From contig NZ_JABJRC010000001.1 in the NCBI RefSeq assembly GCF_013131805.1, forward strand, positions 1,550,001-1,614,000: DNA of 64,000 nt, given 5' to 3'. Below the pieces are notes generated by a model. That model made no database searches, was not told the DNA's origin, and saw nothing but the letters and a program-made list of their open reading frames with translations. The position numbers and the translations under genes were made by a program. The stretch is from Kribbella sandramycini (GTDB taxonomy: Bacteria > Actinomycetota > Actinomycetes > Propionibacteriales > Kribbellaceae). This document shows positions 46,226 to 54,017 of this stretch, in pieces. The stretch's first letter is position 1, and each line of letters begins with the position of its first letter.

Positions 46226-48045
46226 GCAGTCTCCCGTTCCCGTTCGCCGGCGGCCAGATGGGCGGCGCGGAGGCGCCCACCCCGGGCGCCGCGGCCGACC
46301 AGCCAGGCGATGCCGGCGATCTCCAGCAGACCGACCACACCCAGCAGGGCATAGCCGCCGTTCCACATCCATCGTGGCACGTCGGTGCGCTCTTCGCGCC
46401 GCAACGTCTGCTGTTCGTTGACGAACTCGACGGTCTGCCCGTCCGAGACCTGGATCGCGGGCTTCTCGATCGCGGCGTCCTCCGGCGCGTACACCCACAT
46501 CGCGACCATGTCGCGCTGCCCGGTGTGCAGCCGGATCATCGACTTCCACTTGCCGTACATCGGCAGCGCGCCGGTGGACCGGTAGGTGCCGTCGGCAAGC
46601 TTCTCCATCGGGTGCAGGATCCGGCCGCCGCCCTGCCAGGCGAGCGCCTCGAACCAGCGCGCGTCGTCCGCGGCGGTCGCCGGGTCCAGCTTGACGGTCA
46701 CGTACGCCGTCGGCTCGGCGCCGGTGGCGACCCGCTCGAGGGAGACCGTCGCGGTCACGCCCGGCTCGGCCGATCGCGGCACGCAGAAGAAGATGATCCC
46801 GACGACGGCGACCAGCCCGATCGCGCCGTACTGATGAGTCCGCCGGATCGCCAGGGGCCGCGTACTGCGGACGTCGGTCGATCGCGGCTCGCCCGCGACC
46901 TCGGCGTACCGGGTGGCCAGCCAGGCCCCGACGAGCCCGGCGCCGGCGCCGACGAACAGGCCGAAGCCGAGCGCGGACGGCAGGATCGACGACGGCCAGG
47001 CGATCGGCATCCAGACCTGGCTCCAGGCGTACTCCGCGGTGACGCCGACGGTCCCGATCAGGGCGCCGGCGACCAGACCGAGCCGGAAGCGGTTCTTGTT
47101 GCCGAGGGCAAGGGCGACGGCCTCGACCAGGATCGCCTCGACGATCAGCAGCGGGAAGTGGCCGAGGATCTCGCCGAGCGGCTGGTCGACCGCCCAGGCG
47201 ATCCCGCCGCGGACGGCGAGGTAGATCGCGAGCGCGCCGAACGTGACACCGGGCCCACGGCGGGCGCGGAGGATCGTGAACGCCATCGCCGCGCCGAACG
47301 CGATCAGCAGCGGGTGCAGGATCAGCGGGAACTGCGGAACGCCGTAGTTGAACTCGGTGCTGAACAGGTCCCACGCGATCAGCAGGGCGCCGACCGACGC
47401 GATCTCCTGGAACAGGCGGCGCTTGTTCGTCCCGAGCAACTGCTCGACCTCGGCGACGGCGAGCAGGCGGGCGAAGATCGAGAAGACCACGCCGCCGATC
47501 ATCAGCAGGTGGGTCGGGCCCCAGAGCGTGACGTCCTCACCGAAGAGCCGGTGCCAGGTGTCGTCGAGCGGGAAGCCGACCAGCGCGAACGTGCCGCAGA
47601 CCAGGATCAGCGCCGCGCTGCACGGGATCCGCCAGCTCTTGGTCAGCTTGATCGTGCGGGCCGGCAGCGGCTTGCCCGCGAGCGCGATCGGCAGCACGCC
47701 GGTCACGATCACGCCGAGGATGCCGAAGAAGATCGGGTAGTGGGCCGGCGTCCCGAACGGGCCGGTGTCGCGGCCCTTGTCGATGTGGACGGCGATGTCC
47801 CACCAGACGCCGAACGCGCAAGACAGCAGCGAGACGACGTGCAGGTAGGGCGACAGCGCGGCCCATCGGGGGACTCCGTCCAGTCGCCCGATGGTGTCCG
47901 CGAGCCTGCCGACGAGTGTGACGCGCCCCGTCCGCTCTCGCCAGAGGAAGACGGCCAGCGCGACGTACAGCAACCCCACCACCCCGGTGACGATCGCGAT
48001 CTGATCGAACGACGCCGTACCAGTGGTGGCTAGCGGGATCGCCAT
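46222..48045 (-). CDS. Polytopic membrane protein with duplicated D-x3-H...D...PxH motif and C-terminal extracytoplasmic domain
   Basis: A 607-residue protein with about 10-11 membrane helices (to about residue 430), then an extracytoplasmic beta domain (about 440-560, GGRILHPMEKLADGTYRSTG and ALPMYGKWKSMIRLHTGQ, recalling YtkA-type domains) and one C-terminal helix. Two copies of D-x3-H-x3-G-x-D-x(5,6)-P-x-H are visible: Asp83/His87/Asp93/His102 and Asp161/His165/Asp171/His179, each followed by a hydrophobic helix. A third acidic/His segment is AWDLFSTEFNYGVPQFPLILHP (Asp226, Glu231, His244). The spacing recalls the metal site of copper membrane monooxygenase C subunits. AAGGAG precedes the ATG by 6-7 bases. 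It is coupled to the downstream hydrolase. No function is established. Confidence 0.8.
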   Translation of the reverse strand: MAIPLATTGTASFDQIAIVTGVVGLLYVALAVFLWRERTGRVTLVGRLADTIGRLDGVPRWAALSPYLHVVSLLSCAFGVWWDIAVHIDKGRDTGPFGTPAHYPIFFGILGVIVTGVLPIALAGKPLPARTIKLTKSWRIPCSAALILVCGTFALVGFPLDDTWHRLFGEDVTLWGPTHLLMIGGVVFSIFARLLAVAEVEQLLGTNKRRLFQEIASVGALLIAWDLFSTEFNYGVPQFPLILHPLLIAFGAAMAFTILRARRGPGVTFGALAIYLAVRGGIAWAVDQPLGEILGHFPLLIVEAILVEAVALALGNKNRFRLGLVAGALIGTVGVTAEYAWSQVWMPIAWPSSILPSALGFGLFVGAGAGLVGAWLATRYAEVAGEPRSTDVRSTRPLAIRRTHQYGAIGLVAVVGIIFFCVPRSAEPGVTATVSLERVATGAEPTAYVTVKLDPATAADDARWFEALAWQGGGRILHPMEKLADGTYRSTGALPMYGKWKSMIRLHTGQRDMVAMWVYAPEDAAIEKPAIQVSDGQTVEFVNEQQTLRREERTDVPRWMWNGGYALLGVVGLLEIAGIAWLVGRGARGGRLRAAHLAAGERERETA

Positions 48046-48085
48046 TTGCCGCTCCTTCGGGACATTAAGTATGCGCCATGGCAGA

Positions 48086-48106
48086 TGTTACATACCCTAT
48101 GTAACG
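48086..48106. promoter_or_regulatory. MerR-type operator between the membrane-protein operon and merR
   Basis: GTTACATA (48087-48094) - CCC - TATGTAAC (48098-48105) is a perfect 8-base dyad with 3-base centre, giving a 19-base site typical of MerR proteins. It lies between divergent starts at 48045 and 48130. The half-site ATGTAAC recurs at 52525. Confidence 0.75.
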
Positions 48107-48129
48107 TGTCATCTGGAAGACTGTCAAGG

Positions 48130-48876
48130 GTGGAACCAGACGAGGAGCTCACCGTCGACCAGCTCGCCGCCAAGGTGGGCATGACGGTGCGTAATGTGCG
48201 GGCCTATGCCGGGCGTGGATTGATCCCGCCGCCGCGGCTGGCCGGTCGCACCGGGTACTACGGCCAGGACCATGTGGCCCGGCTCACGCTCGTCCAGGAG
48301 CTGCTCGGCAAGGGCTACACGCTGGCCGCCGTCGAGCGGATGATGAGCGAGCTGCCGGACGGCGCGATGGCGCTCGGCGTCTTCGAGACCCTCGTCAACC
48401 CCTGGACGCCGTCCGAACCCGAAGAGCTCGACGAACTCCAGCTCGCCGAGCGCGCCGGCATCCCGCACGACCCGGCCATCATCGCGAAGCTGGTCGAACT
48501 CGGCATCGCCGAGCGCCTCGACAACGACCGGCTGCGGATCCCCAACCCCGACCTGCTCCGCACCGGCCTCGAAGTGATCAAACTCGGCGTCCCCCTGGAC
48601 GCCATCTTCGCGATGCTCCCCAAACTCTTCGCCCAGGCCGACGCCGTCGCCAAGACCTACGTAGAGCTCTTCCGCTCCACCGTCTGGCGCCAGTTCGCCG
48701 ACGCCGGCCTCCCCGCCGACGGCTGGCCCGAAATCCAGCGCACCCTGGAAAACATCATCCCGCTGGCCGGCCAGGCCCTCGTCGCCGCCTTCCGCGAAGC
48801 CATGGCCCGCGAAATCGAGATCGTCGCCTACGAAGAACTAGGCCTCGACCCCACCACCCTCCCCTCCACCGGCTGA
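48130..48876 (+). CDS. MerR-family transcriptional regulator
   Basis: A 248-residue regulator. The N-terminal winged HTH has LTVDQLAAKVGMTVRNVRAYAGRGLIPP and GRTGYYGQDHVARLTLVQEL, with the conserved R/Y pattern of MerR. A long C-terminal effector domain (about 90-248, with GLEVIKLGVPLDAIFAMLPKL and IIPLAGQALVAAFREAM) is helical and lacks the metal-binding cysteines of MerR proper, so an organic ligand is more likely. Start is GTG 48130; GTG 48106 overlaps the operator. It probably controls the divergent membrane-protein operon and itself. Confidence 0.85.
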   Translation: MEPDEELTVDQLAAKVGMTVRNVRAYAGRGLIPPPRLAGRTGYYGQDHVARLTLVQELLGKGYTLAAVERMMSELPDGAMALGVFETLVNPWTPSEPEELDELQLAERAGIPHDPAIIAKLVELGIAERLDNDRLRIPNPDLLRTGLEVIKLGVPLDAIFAMLPKLFAQADAVAKTYVELFRSTVWRQFADAGLPADGWPEIQRTLENIIPLAGQALVAAFREAMAREIEIVAYEELGLDPTTLPSTG

Positions 48877-48878
48877 GC

Positions 48879-49277
48879 TCAGCCCGGCAGCACCGACCTG
48901 AGATCGGTGTGGATGAAGTCCTTGCCCTTGAAGAGCAGGGGTTCGTCGGCTTCATGGGCGAGCGCGTAGGCGAAGCAGTCACCGAGGTTCAGCGCGGCCG
49001 GGTGGCCACTCCCCTTGCCGAAATCGCGGTACGCCGCGCGCGCGATCCTCGCCTGCGCCTCGGTCACGGGCTCGATGCTGATCTCCGCAGCCGCCACCAG
49101 CTCGTCGAACCGGCGACTGACCACCGGATCGCGCGCGCTGTCCATCACGACCGCCGCCTCGAGAAAGCTCGCCGCCGACATCCGGCGTGAGGTCGCAGCC
49201 TCGATCGCGTCCGCGAACTCGGCGGCGTCGGGCTCGCCGCGCAGGATAGCGATCAGTGCGGAGGTGTCGATGATCAC
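48879..49277 (-). CDS. vapC: VapC-type PIN-domain toxin ribonuclease
   Basis: A 132-residue PIN-domain RNase. Acidic catalytic residues are visible in [12 protein letters not shown] (Asp4), [10 protein letters not shown] (Glu), [11 protein letters not shown] (Asp near 100) and [12 protein letters not shown] (Asp). Lengths and motifs fit the VapC family, which cleaves RNA until neutralised by VapB. The start overlaps the vapB stop by 4 bases (ATGA, 49274-49277). Its stop is 2 bases from the MerR stop. Confidence 0.93.
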   Translation of the reverse strand: MIIDTSALIAILRGEPDAAEFADAIEAATSRRMSAASFLEAAVVMDSARDPVVSRRFDELVAAAEISIEPVTEAQARIARAAYRDFGKGSGHPAALNLGDCFAYALAHEADEPLLFKGKDFIHTDLRSVLPG

Positions 49278-49528
49278 CGGGGCAGCCCGTTCTCGTCGTA
49301 GAGCAGCTCGCCGTGATCGACAGTCCGCACCTCATCCGGCAGCCGATGCGCCGCATCGGCGCCGATAGCAAGCAGCCGGTGCGCCAGCCCAGCCCCACGG
49401 AGGCGCCGAACCCGGGCAAGACGCTCCCGGACGGCAGTGTCGACCGCCGTCGTTTGAGACTCGCCGGTCAACCGCGCCAGCTCGCGAACAAGTCCATGAG
49501 TGTCTTCGTTCTTGATGTTCAGGCTCAC
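49274..49528 (-). CDS. vapB: VapB-type antitoxin (Rv0623/PSK family)
   Basis: An 84-residue antitoxin. The N-terminus [21 protein letters not shown] and the following [20 protein letters not shown] form the ribbon-helix-like DNA-binding region of the PSK_trans_fac family. The C-terminal half ([20 protein letters not shown]) is the toxin-binding tail. Start is GTG 49528. Two direct repeats lie in front of it, consistent with autorepression by the VapBC complex. Confidence 0.88.
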   Translation of the reverse strand: MSLNIKNEDTHGLVRELARLTGESQTTAVDTAVRERLARVRRLRGAGLAHRLLAIGADAAHRLPDEVRTVDHGELLYDENGLPR

Positions 49529-49538
49529 CCGGCAACCT

Positions 49539-49569
49539 TTCTACCTCAATCGTTCCACCATTCTACCTC
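49539..49569 (-). promoter_or_regulatory. Direct-repeat operator upstream of vapBC
   Basis: GAGGTAGAA (read on the minus strand) occurs at 49569-49561 and 49547-49539, a 22-base period equal to two helical turns. It lies 11-41 bases before the vapB start, where VapBC autoregulatory sites are expected. The near copy may also overlap the ribosome site. Confidence 0.6.
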
Positions 49570-49583
49570 GCTGAGATATGACA

Positions 49584-49612
49584 CAGGCCCGGGGAGCGAG
49601 TCCCCGGGCCTG
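49584..49612 (-). terminator. Terminator after the first secreted paralogue
   Basis: CAGGCCCGGGGA (49584-49595) pairs with TCCCCGGGCCTG (49601-49612) over a GCGAG loop. It starts 17 bases past the stop of the 49629-50246 gene and isolates it from vapBC. Confidence 0.8.
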
Positions 49613-49628
49613 GAGCTGAGAGCTTGGG

Positions 49629-50246
49629 TCAGCCGGCGAGGGCGAAGGACTGGGTGGCCTTCAGGAGGGCGGTGCCGAGGAGTTTGTAGTCGGCGGGGAC
49701 GCCGCCGACGGTGATCTCGGTCTGGGCCTTGTTCTCGCCGTGCTGGCCGAGGTAGCGGGTGGCCACCCAGCGGGTGGTCTTGCCGCTCTTGTAGGTGTAG
49801 ACGACGGTGGTCATGGTGAGCCGGCCCTGGCTGTTGGTGGACTGCATGCGGGCCGTGTAGACGTTCTGGATCTTGAGACCGGAGACGCCCTTGAGGTCGG
49901 CGACCTTCTTCCGGGCGGCCGCTTCGGTGGACGGCGGCTTGTCGCCGAGCCAGGTGTTGAAGCGGATCATCCGGTTGGCGGTCGGGTCGTTGAAGGCGGT
50001 CTTGGTACCGCCCTGGTAGACGTGCTTCCAGGTCTTCGGCAGGACGGCGGTCGCGTGGCACTCCTTCGGCTGCGAGCACTGGAAGTACCGGTAGCCGTAG
50101 CTGATCGCGGTCGCCTGGGTCTGCGCGGTCGGCTGCTCGGTCTTGCTGGTGTCGGCCGAGCTCGGCAGCATCGTCGCCGCGAGCAGCCCGCCCGATCCGA
50201 GCACGGCTCCGACGCCCGCGAGTACGCCGAAACGCTTCTTGTTCAT
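49629..50246 (-). CDS. Secreted protein, paralogue A of a tandem pair
   Basis: A 205-residue secreted protein. A signal-like N-terminus (MNKKRFGVLAGVGAVLGSGG, LLAATMLPSSADT) precedes a mature domain with two cysteines (YFQCSQPKECHAT) and a C-terminal block VVYTYKSGKTTRWVATRYLG ... VGGVPADYKLLGTALLKATQ. That block is nearly identical in pattern to the neighbouring gene (50316-50903), so the two arose by duplication. The family is unknown; the pattern suggests an extracellular beta-rich domain with one disulfide. A clean terminator follows. Confidence 0.75.
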   Translation of the reverse strand: MNKKRFGVLAGVGAVLGSGGLLAATMLPSSADTSKTEQPTAQTQATAISYGYRYFQCSQPKECHATAVLPKTWKHVYQGGTKTAFNDPTANRMIRFNTWLGDKPPSTEAAARKKVADLKGVSGLKIQNVYTARMQSTNSQGRLTMTTVVYTYKSGKTTRWVATRYLGQHGENKAQTEITVGGVPADYKLLGTALLKATQSFALAG

Positions 50247-50315
50247 GTGGTCCCCCTCAGCTCCGCGCCGGGCTCCTCGTGGCCCGACGCGGAACTAGAC
50301 GCACGGTCCGGCGAT

Positions 50316-50903
50316 TTAGTTGGAGCCCTGTGTCAGCGTCGTCGTCCCCTTCAGGAGGACCGTGCCGAGGAACTTCGAGTTCTTCGGCGAGCCCGCCACG
50401 GTCAGCTCGATCGCCGCGTCCGGATAGCCCCAGTTCCCGATGTAGCGGGTGGCGACCCAGCGGGTGGTCTTGCCCTTCTTGTACGTGTAGACGATCGTGC
50501 TGACGGTCAGCGGCCCCTGCCCGGTCGCCGACTTCATCGTGGTCGTCGCCGTACTGATCACCCGCAGTCCGGATACGCCCTTGAGCGCTTTCTGCTTGCG
50601 CTTCAGCGCCTGCGCCGTCGTCACCTCGGCGCCGTACGCCGTGTCGAACCACGCCAGCTGGCCCTGCTTGTCGACGAAGCGGTTCTGGAAGTCGTCGACC
50701 TTCACGTGCCGCCAGGTGCTCGGCAGTTGCGCGCTCGCCAGACAGCCGACGTGACCGAAGCAGTCCCAGCTGCGCTTGACGAATTTCACCGGCGCCTGCT
50801 GCGACTGCGCGACCGGGCTCGCGGTACTCGACAGCGCCGAGCCGCCGAGGACGACGCCGCCGGCCGCGATCGTTGCCGCGAGCCCCTTGATGAGTTTGTT
50901 CAT
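50316..50903 (-). CDS. Secreted protein, paralogue B of a tandem pair
   Basis: A 195-residue secreted protein. A signal peptide (MNKLIKGLAATIAAGGVVLG) leads to a mature domain with two cysteines (SWDCFGHVGCLAS) and the block IVYTYKKGKTTRWVATRYIG ... ELTVAGSPKNSKFLGTVLLKGT. Alignment by eye to paralogue A is clear from KGVSGLxV through the C-terminus, with N-terminal halves more diverged. ATG 50903 begins the signal. It lies 69 bases upstream of paralogue A, on the same strand, but no single operon is proven. Function unknown. Confidence 0.75.
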   Translation of the reverse strand: MNKLIKGLAATIAAGGVVLGGSALSSTASPVAQSQQAPVKFVKRSWDCFGHVGCLASAQLPSTWRHVKVDDFQNRFVDKQGQLAWFDTAYGAEVTTAQALKRKQKALKGVSGLRVISTATTTMKSATGQGPLTVSTIVYTYKKGKTTRWVATRYIGNWGYPDAAIELTVAGSPKNSKFLGTVLLKGTTTLTQGSN

Positions 50904-50981
50904 GAGTGGTTCCCCCGAGCTGTTCGTTGGTTGACGAACAGACAGACGGCGCACCGCCGTCCGGGGTTGGGCCCTCGGCAA

Positions 50982-51176
50982 CTATCGGCCCGGACGGGCA
51001 ACCTTCGGGGCATCGGCGGGCGGCAGGTCGCCGAGGTCGGCGTCCCAGTCGTCGTACGCCGGGTCCGGATTCTCGGCCTCGTGACGTTTGGCGATCCGGA
51101 TGAACGCGATGATCAGCAGGATCGGCCCGAGCACCATCGCGGTCTCGGGGATACCGCCCATGTGCAGGACGATCAT
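50982..51176 (-). CDS. 64-residue single-helix membrane protein coupled to the polytopic protein
   Basis: A 64-residue protein. MVLGPILLIIAFIRIAK (about 14-30) is one membrane helix, followed by a highly acidic, Asp/Pro-rich tail ending KVARPGR. Its start overlaps the TGA of the 438-residue membrane protein by 4 bases (51173-51176), so it is made together with it. It probably acts as a small subunit or stabiliser. No domain is recognised. Confidence 0.7.
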   Translation of the reverse strand: MIVLHMGGIPETAMVLGPILLIIAFIRIAKRHEAENPDPAYDDWDADLGDLPPADAPKVARPGR

Positions 51177-52489
51177 GAGGCCGTCACCAGCGCGATCCCG
51201 CCGGCGGTGAAGGCGACCATCGCGGCCAGCATCGGGTACTGCGCCTGCCGCAACTGCCGGCGCCGGAACAGACCGGCGGCGCGATCGTGAGCGGACACGA
51301 CCCCGAGTACGTGTCCGAGCACGATCGCGCCGATCTGAACTCCAGCGATCAGGCCAGTACCCAGGAACGCGTAGTCGATGCGCATCCCGCTGGTGCCGAG
51401 CAGATCCCAACCCCGGCCGAACGGATCGGTGGCGAGCAGCACGCCGTCCTGCCCCTGGAACATCGCGAACGAGAAGTAGTGCGCGACCGCATAGCCGATC
51501 GCAATCGGGACGAGTGAGTGCACGAACGCCCCCGGCAGCCCCGCGGCGCCGACAGCACCCGGCCGGATCTCGGCCGATCCGGTGGTCCGCGCCGCCAGCA
51601 CGAAGAGCGCAGTCACGAGCGCGACGGCGACGCACAGACCGAGCGTGTAGACGAGCAGATGCCCACCCTGACTCAGGTCACTCGTCCGGCTCGTCCACAC
51701 CGACCAGCGCGAGACACCGTCGAACCCCGTCGACCCGAGCAGCAGGCAGAGCAGTGCGACGAGACCCGACCGCTGCGGCATGGTCGCGAGCCCGGCCAGC
51801 GGGTTGCGCAGCACGATCCGCCCGGCGTCGTCGCGGCCCCACGGGCTGAGCCGCGCCAGGACCTCGGCGTACACCTCGAACGTGTCGCCGATCGCGAACC
51901 AGGCCGGGCCGTAGACGATCCCGGCCGCGATGTTGAGCACGGCGTACGCCGTCACGTACGCCGCCACCACGAGCGGCTCGGAGGCCTCGGGGTGGACGAG
52001 CTCGAGCCAGACGAACCCGGCGAGCCCAGCCACCGCGGGCCAGTACGCGATCCGCTCCGGCAGCGCCCGGTACGACGTCCGCCGGACCAGCCCGGCGATC
52101 GTGCGCAACGGGTTGGCGAACCGCCAGACGGGGCCGAAGAGCAGGGACAGCGGGATGATGCCGACCCAGATCCAGACGTACAACCAGGTCGGCGCCGGAT
52201 TCTCCGCCGGGGAGGAGCTGCCGAACCAGGCCGCGCCGATCAGCAGCGCCAGAGCCAGTACGCCGAGCAGCCGCAGCGCCCACCGCGTCGCACGGGCGTC
52301 GACCACCTTGGTCAGGACGGCGAGGGGCGTACCGCCCACCGCTTCGAACCGCGGACGGGACCAGAAGGCCGCGAGCGCGAAGAACGAGACCGCGACCGCG
52401 GCGCCGGCCGAGTAGATCGCCAGCCAGAGCGGCACCGGCAGATCACCACGCCCGCCGATCCCGTGCATCGGCACCAAGAGCTCCAGCAC
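51173..52489 (-). CDS. Polytopic membrane protein of unknown function (HGIGGRGDLP family)
   Basis: A 438-residue protein with about 11-12 membrane helices. The N-terminus VPMHGIGGRGDLPVPLW and internal GPVWRFANPLRTIAGLV, RNPLAGLATMPQRSGLVALL, FDGVSRWSVW and AVAHYFSFAMFQGQDGVLLATD carry polar and His/Asp residues within helices, as in membrane enzymes or metal transporters. Homologues are sometimes labelled 'fenitrothion hydrolase', which I do not rely on. Start is GTG 52489 with GGAGGG 7 bases upstream. The promoter region holds an inverted repeat with the same ATGTnACA half-site as the merR operator. Confidence 0.78.
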   Translation of the reverse strand: MLELLVPMHGIGGRGDLPVPLWLAIYSAGAAVAVSFFALAAFWSRPRFEAVGGTPLAVLTKVVDARATRWALRLLGVLALALLIGAAWFGSSSPAENPAPTWLYVWIWVGIIPLSLLFGPVWRFANPLRTIAGLVRRTSYRALPERIAYWPAVAGLAGFVWLELVHPEASEPLVVAAYVTAYAVLNIAAGIVYGPAWFAIGDTFEVYAEVLARLSPWGRDDAGRIVLRNPLAGLATMPQRSGLVALLCLLLGSTGFDGVSRWSVWTSRTSDLSQGGHLLVYTLGLCVAVALVTALFVLAARTTGSAEIRPGAVGAAGLPGAFVHSLVPIAIGYAVAHYFSFAMFQGQDGVLLATDPFGRGWDLLGTSGMRIDYAFLGTGLIAGVQIGAIVLGHVLGVVSAHDRAAGLFRRRQLRQAQYPMLAAMVAFTAGGIALVTAS

Positions 52490-52524
52490 GCCGGCACCCT
52501 CCGATCAGGTATCTGACCGATCGA

Positions 52525-52547
52525 ATGTAACACGCACGATGTCACAT
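52525..52547. promoter_or_regulatory. Inverted repeat sharing the merR operator half-site
   Basis: ATGTAACA (52525-52532) and TGTCACAT (52540-52547) form ATGTnACA half-sites in inverted orientation with a 7-base centre. It lies 36-58 bases upstream of the 438-residue membrane protein start and overlaps the stop codon of the flavoprotein gene. It matches the dyad at 48086, but with different orientation and spacing of the half-sites. Confidence 0.6.
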
Positions 52548-53996
52548 AGCGAGAGTTCGATATTCGTCCGCGTCGAAGTGCCGGGTGAGCTGCCGGAACC
52601 GGAAGGTGAACGTCGGCCAGAGGGTGGTATTGCGGCCCTCGGCGTCCAGGTACCAACTGGTGCAGCCACCTCGGGTCCAGATCGTGTTCTTCATCGACGA
52701 GCGGACCTCATGGACGAACTGCCGCTGCACCTCCGGCCGGACCTCGACCTCGCGCAGCCCCTGACTGTCGATCGTCTTCAGCGCATCCAGGATGTACGCG
52801 ATCTGGGACTCGATCATGAACACCATCGAGCTGTGGCCGAGGCCGGTGTTCGGGCCGATCAGCAGGAAGAAGTTCGGGAAGCCGGCGACCGCCGTGCCGA
52901 GATGAGCCTCCATCCCTTCCGACCAGGCCTCGCGCAGCGAGCGGCCCTCACGGCCGTAGAGCATGTCCATCACCGGGAGGTCGGTGACCTTGAAGCCGGT
53001 GCCGTAGATGATCGTGTCGACCTCGTGTTTCACGCCTTCGGTGTCGACGATACCGGTCGGGGTGACCTCGGCGATCCCGTCGGTGACGACGTCGACGTTC
53101 GGCTGCGCGAGCGCCGGGTAGTACTCGTCGGAGAGCAGGATGCGCTTACAGCCGAGCGTGAAGTCGGGCGTGAGTTTGGCACGCAGTTCCGGATCGCGGA
53201 TCTGCCGATCGAGATGCGTCTTGGCGACCTTCTGGGCCTGTTTCATGATCGCGGGCAGCTTCGCGAAACCGAGGACGAACGACTCTCGCGCCCAGTAGAT
53301 CCCGGTCCGGATCGCCTTCTGGGCCAGGGGAAACCGGCGGAAGACGGCCCGCTCGGCGGCGGAGATCTTGCGGTCCGGCCGGGGCATCACCCACGGCGGC
53401 GTCCGCTGGAACAGGTGCAGTTCCTCGACCTCGGGCTGGATCGCCGGGACGAACTGGATCGCGGACGCGCCGGTGCCGACCACGGCGACCTTGCGGCCGG
53501 CCAGGTCGAGGTCGTGGTTCCAGCGGGCGGAGTGGAAGATCTCGCCCTCGAAGTTCTCGATCCCGGGCAGCTTCGGGTCCGACGGCTCGGCGAGCGGGCC
53601 CATCCCGGACAGGACGAACTGGGCGACGAAGTCCCCCTGGTCGGTAGTGATCCGCCACTCGCCATCCGCCCAGACCGCCTTCTCGACGGTGTGTCCGAAG
53701 CGGATGTGCGGGCGGACGCCGTACCGGTCGGTGACGTCGCGCAGGTACTGCTCGATCTCGGGCTGCGGGGAGAACGTGGACGACCAGTCCGGATTCGGGG
53801 CGAAGGAGAACGAGTACAGATGCGAGGGGACGTCGCAGCGGCAGCCGGGGTAGGTGTTGTCCCGCCAGGTGCCGCCGACGTCATCCGCGCGCTCGAGGAC
53901 GACGAAGTCGTCGTACCCCGCCTGCTTGAGGCGGATCGCCATCCCGATCCCGGCGAACCCGGTGCCGATGACCACGATCCGGTGCTTGTTCTCCAT
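52542..53996 (-). CDS. Baeyer-Villiger-type flavin-containing monooxygenase
   Basis: A 484-residue NAD(P)H/FAD oxygenase that would turn a ketone into an ester or lactone. FAD Rossmann motif: VVIGTGFAGIGMAIRLKQAGY (about 8-28). The NADPH Rossmann motif AVVGTGASAIQFVP follows. The BVMO fingerprint FxGxxxHxxxW is present as FEGEIFHSARW, with Asn next instead of the usual Pro/Asp. GGTWRDNTYPGCRCDVPSHLYSFS and GPNTGLGHSSMVFMIESQ are typical of the 4-hydroxyacetophenone/steroid BVMO branch. It is divergent from a TetR gene with a dyad operator in between. Confidence 0.92.
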   Translation of the reverse strand: MENKHRIVVIGTGFAGIGMAIRLKQAGYDDFVVLERADDVGGTWRDNTYPGCRCDVPSHLYSFSFAPNPDWSSTFSPQPEIEQYLRDVTDRYGVRPHIRFGHTVEKAVWADGEWRITTDQGDFVAQFVLSGMGPLAEPSDPKLPGIENFEGEIFHSARWNHDLDLAGRKVAVVGTGASAIQFVPAIQPEVEELHLFQRTPPWVMPRPDRKISAAERAVFRRFPLAQKAIRTGIYWARESFVLGFAKLPAIMKQAQKVAKTHLDRQIRDPELRAKLTPDFTLGCKRILLSDEYYPALAQPNVDVVTDGIAEVTPTGIVDTEGVKHEVDTIIYGTGFKVTDLPVMDMLYGREGRSLREAWSEGMEAHLGTAVAGFPNFFLLIGPNTGLGHSSMVFMIESQIAYILDALKTIDSQGLREVEVRPEVQRQFVHEVRSSMKNTIWTRGGCTSWYLDAEGRNTTLWPTFTFRFRQLTRHFDADEYRTLAM

Positions 53997-54017
53997 GGCA
54001 GGACCTCCTCGCGGACG

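Noticed and set aside
46222..48045. Naming the membrane protein as a methane or ammonia monooxygenase subunit
   Set aside because: Only the D/H spacing is similar; there are no PmoA/PmoB genes nearby and the domain layout differs, so it is reported as a hypothesis only.
51173..52489. Calling the membrane protein a fenitrothion hydrolase
   Set aside because: That label is used for some relatives but nothing in this sequence shows hydrolase motifs; kept as unknown.
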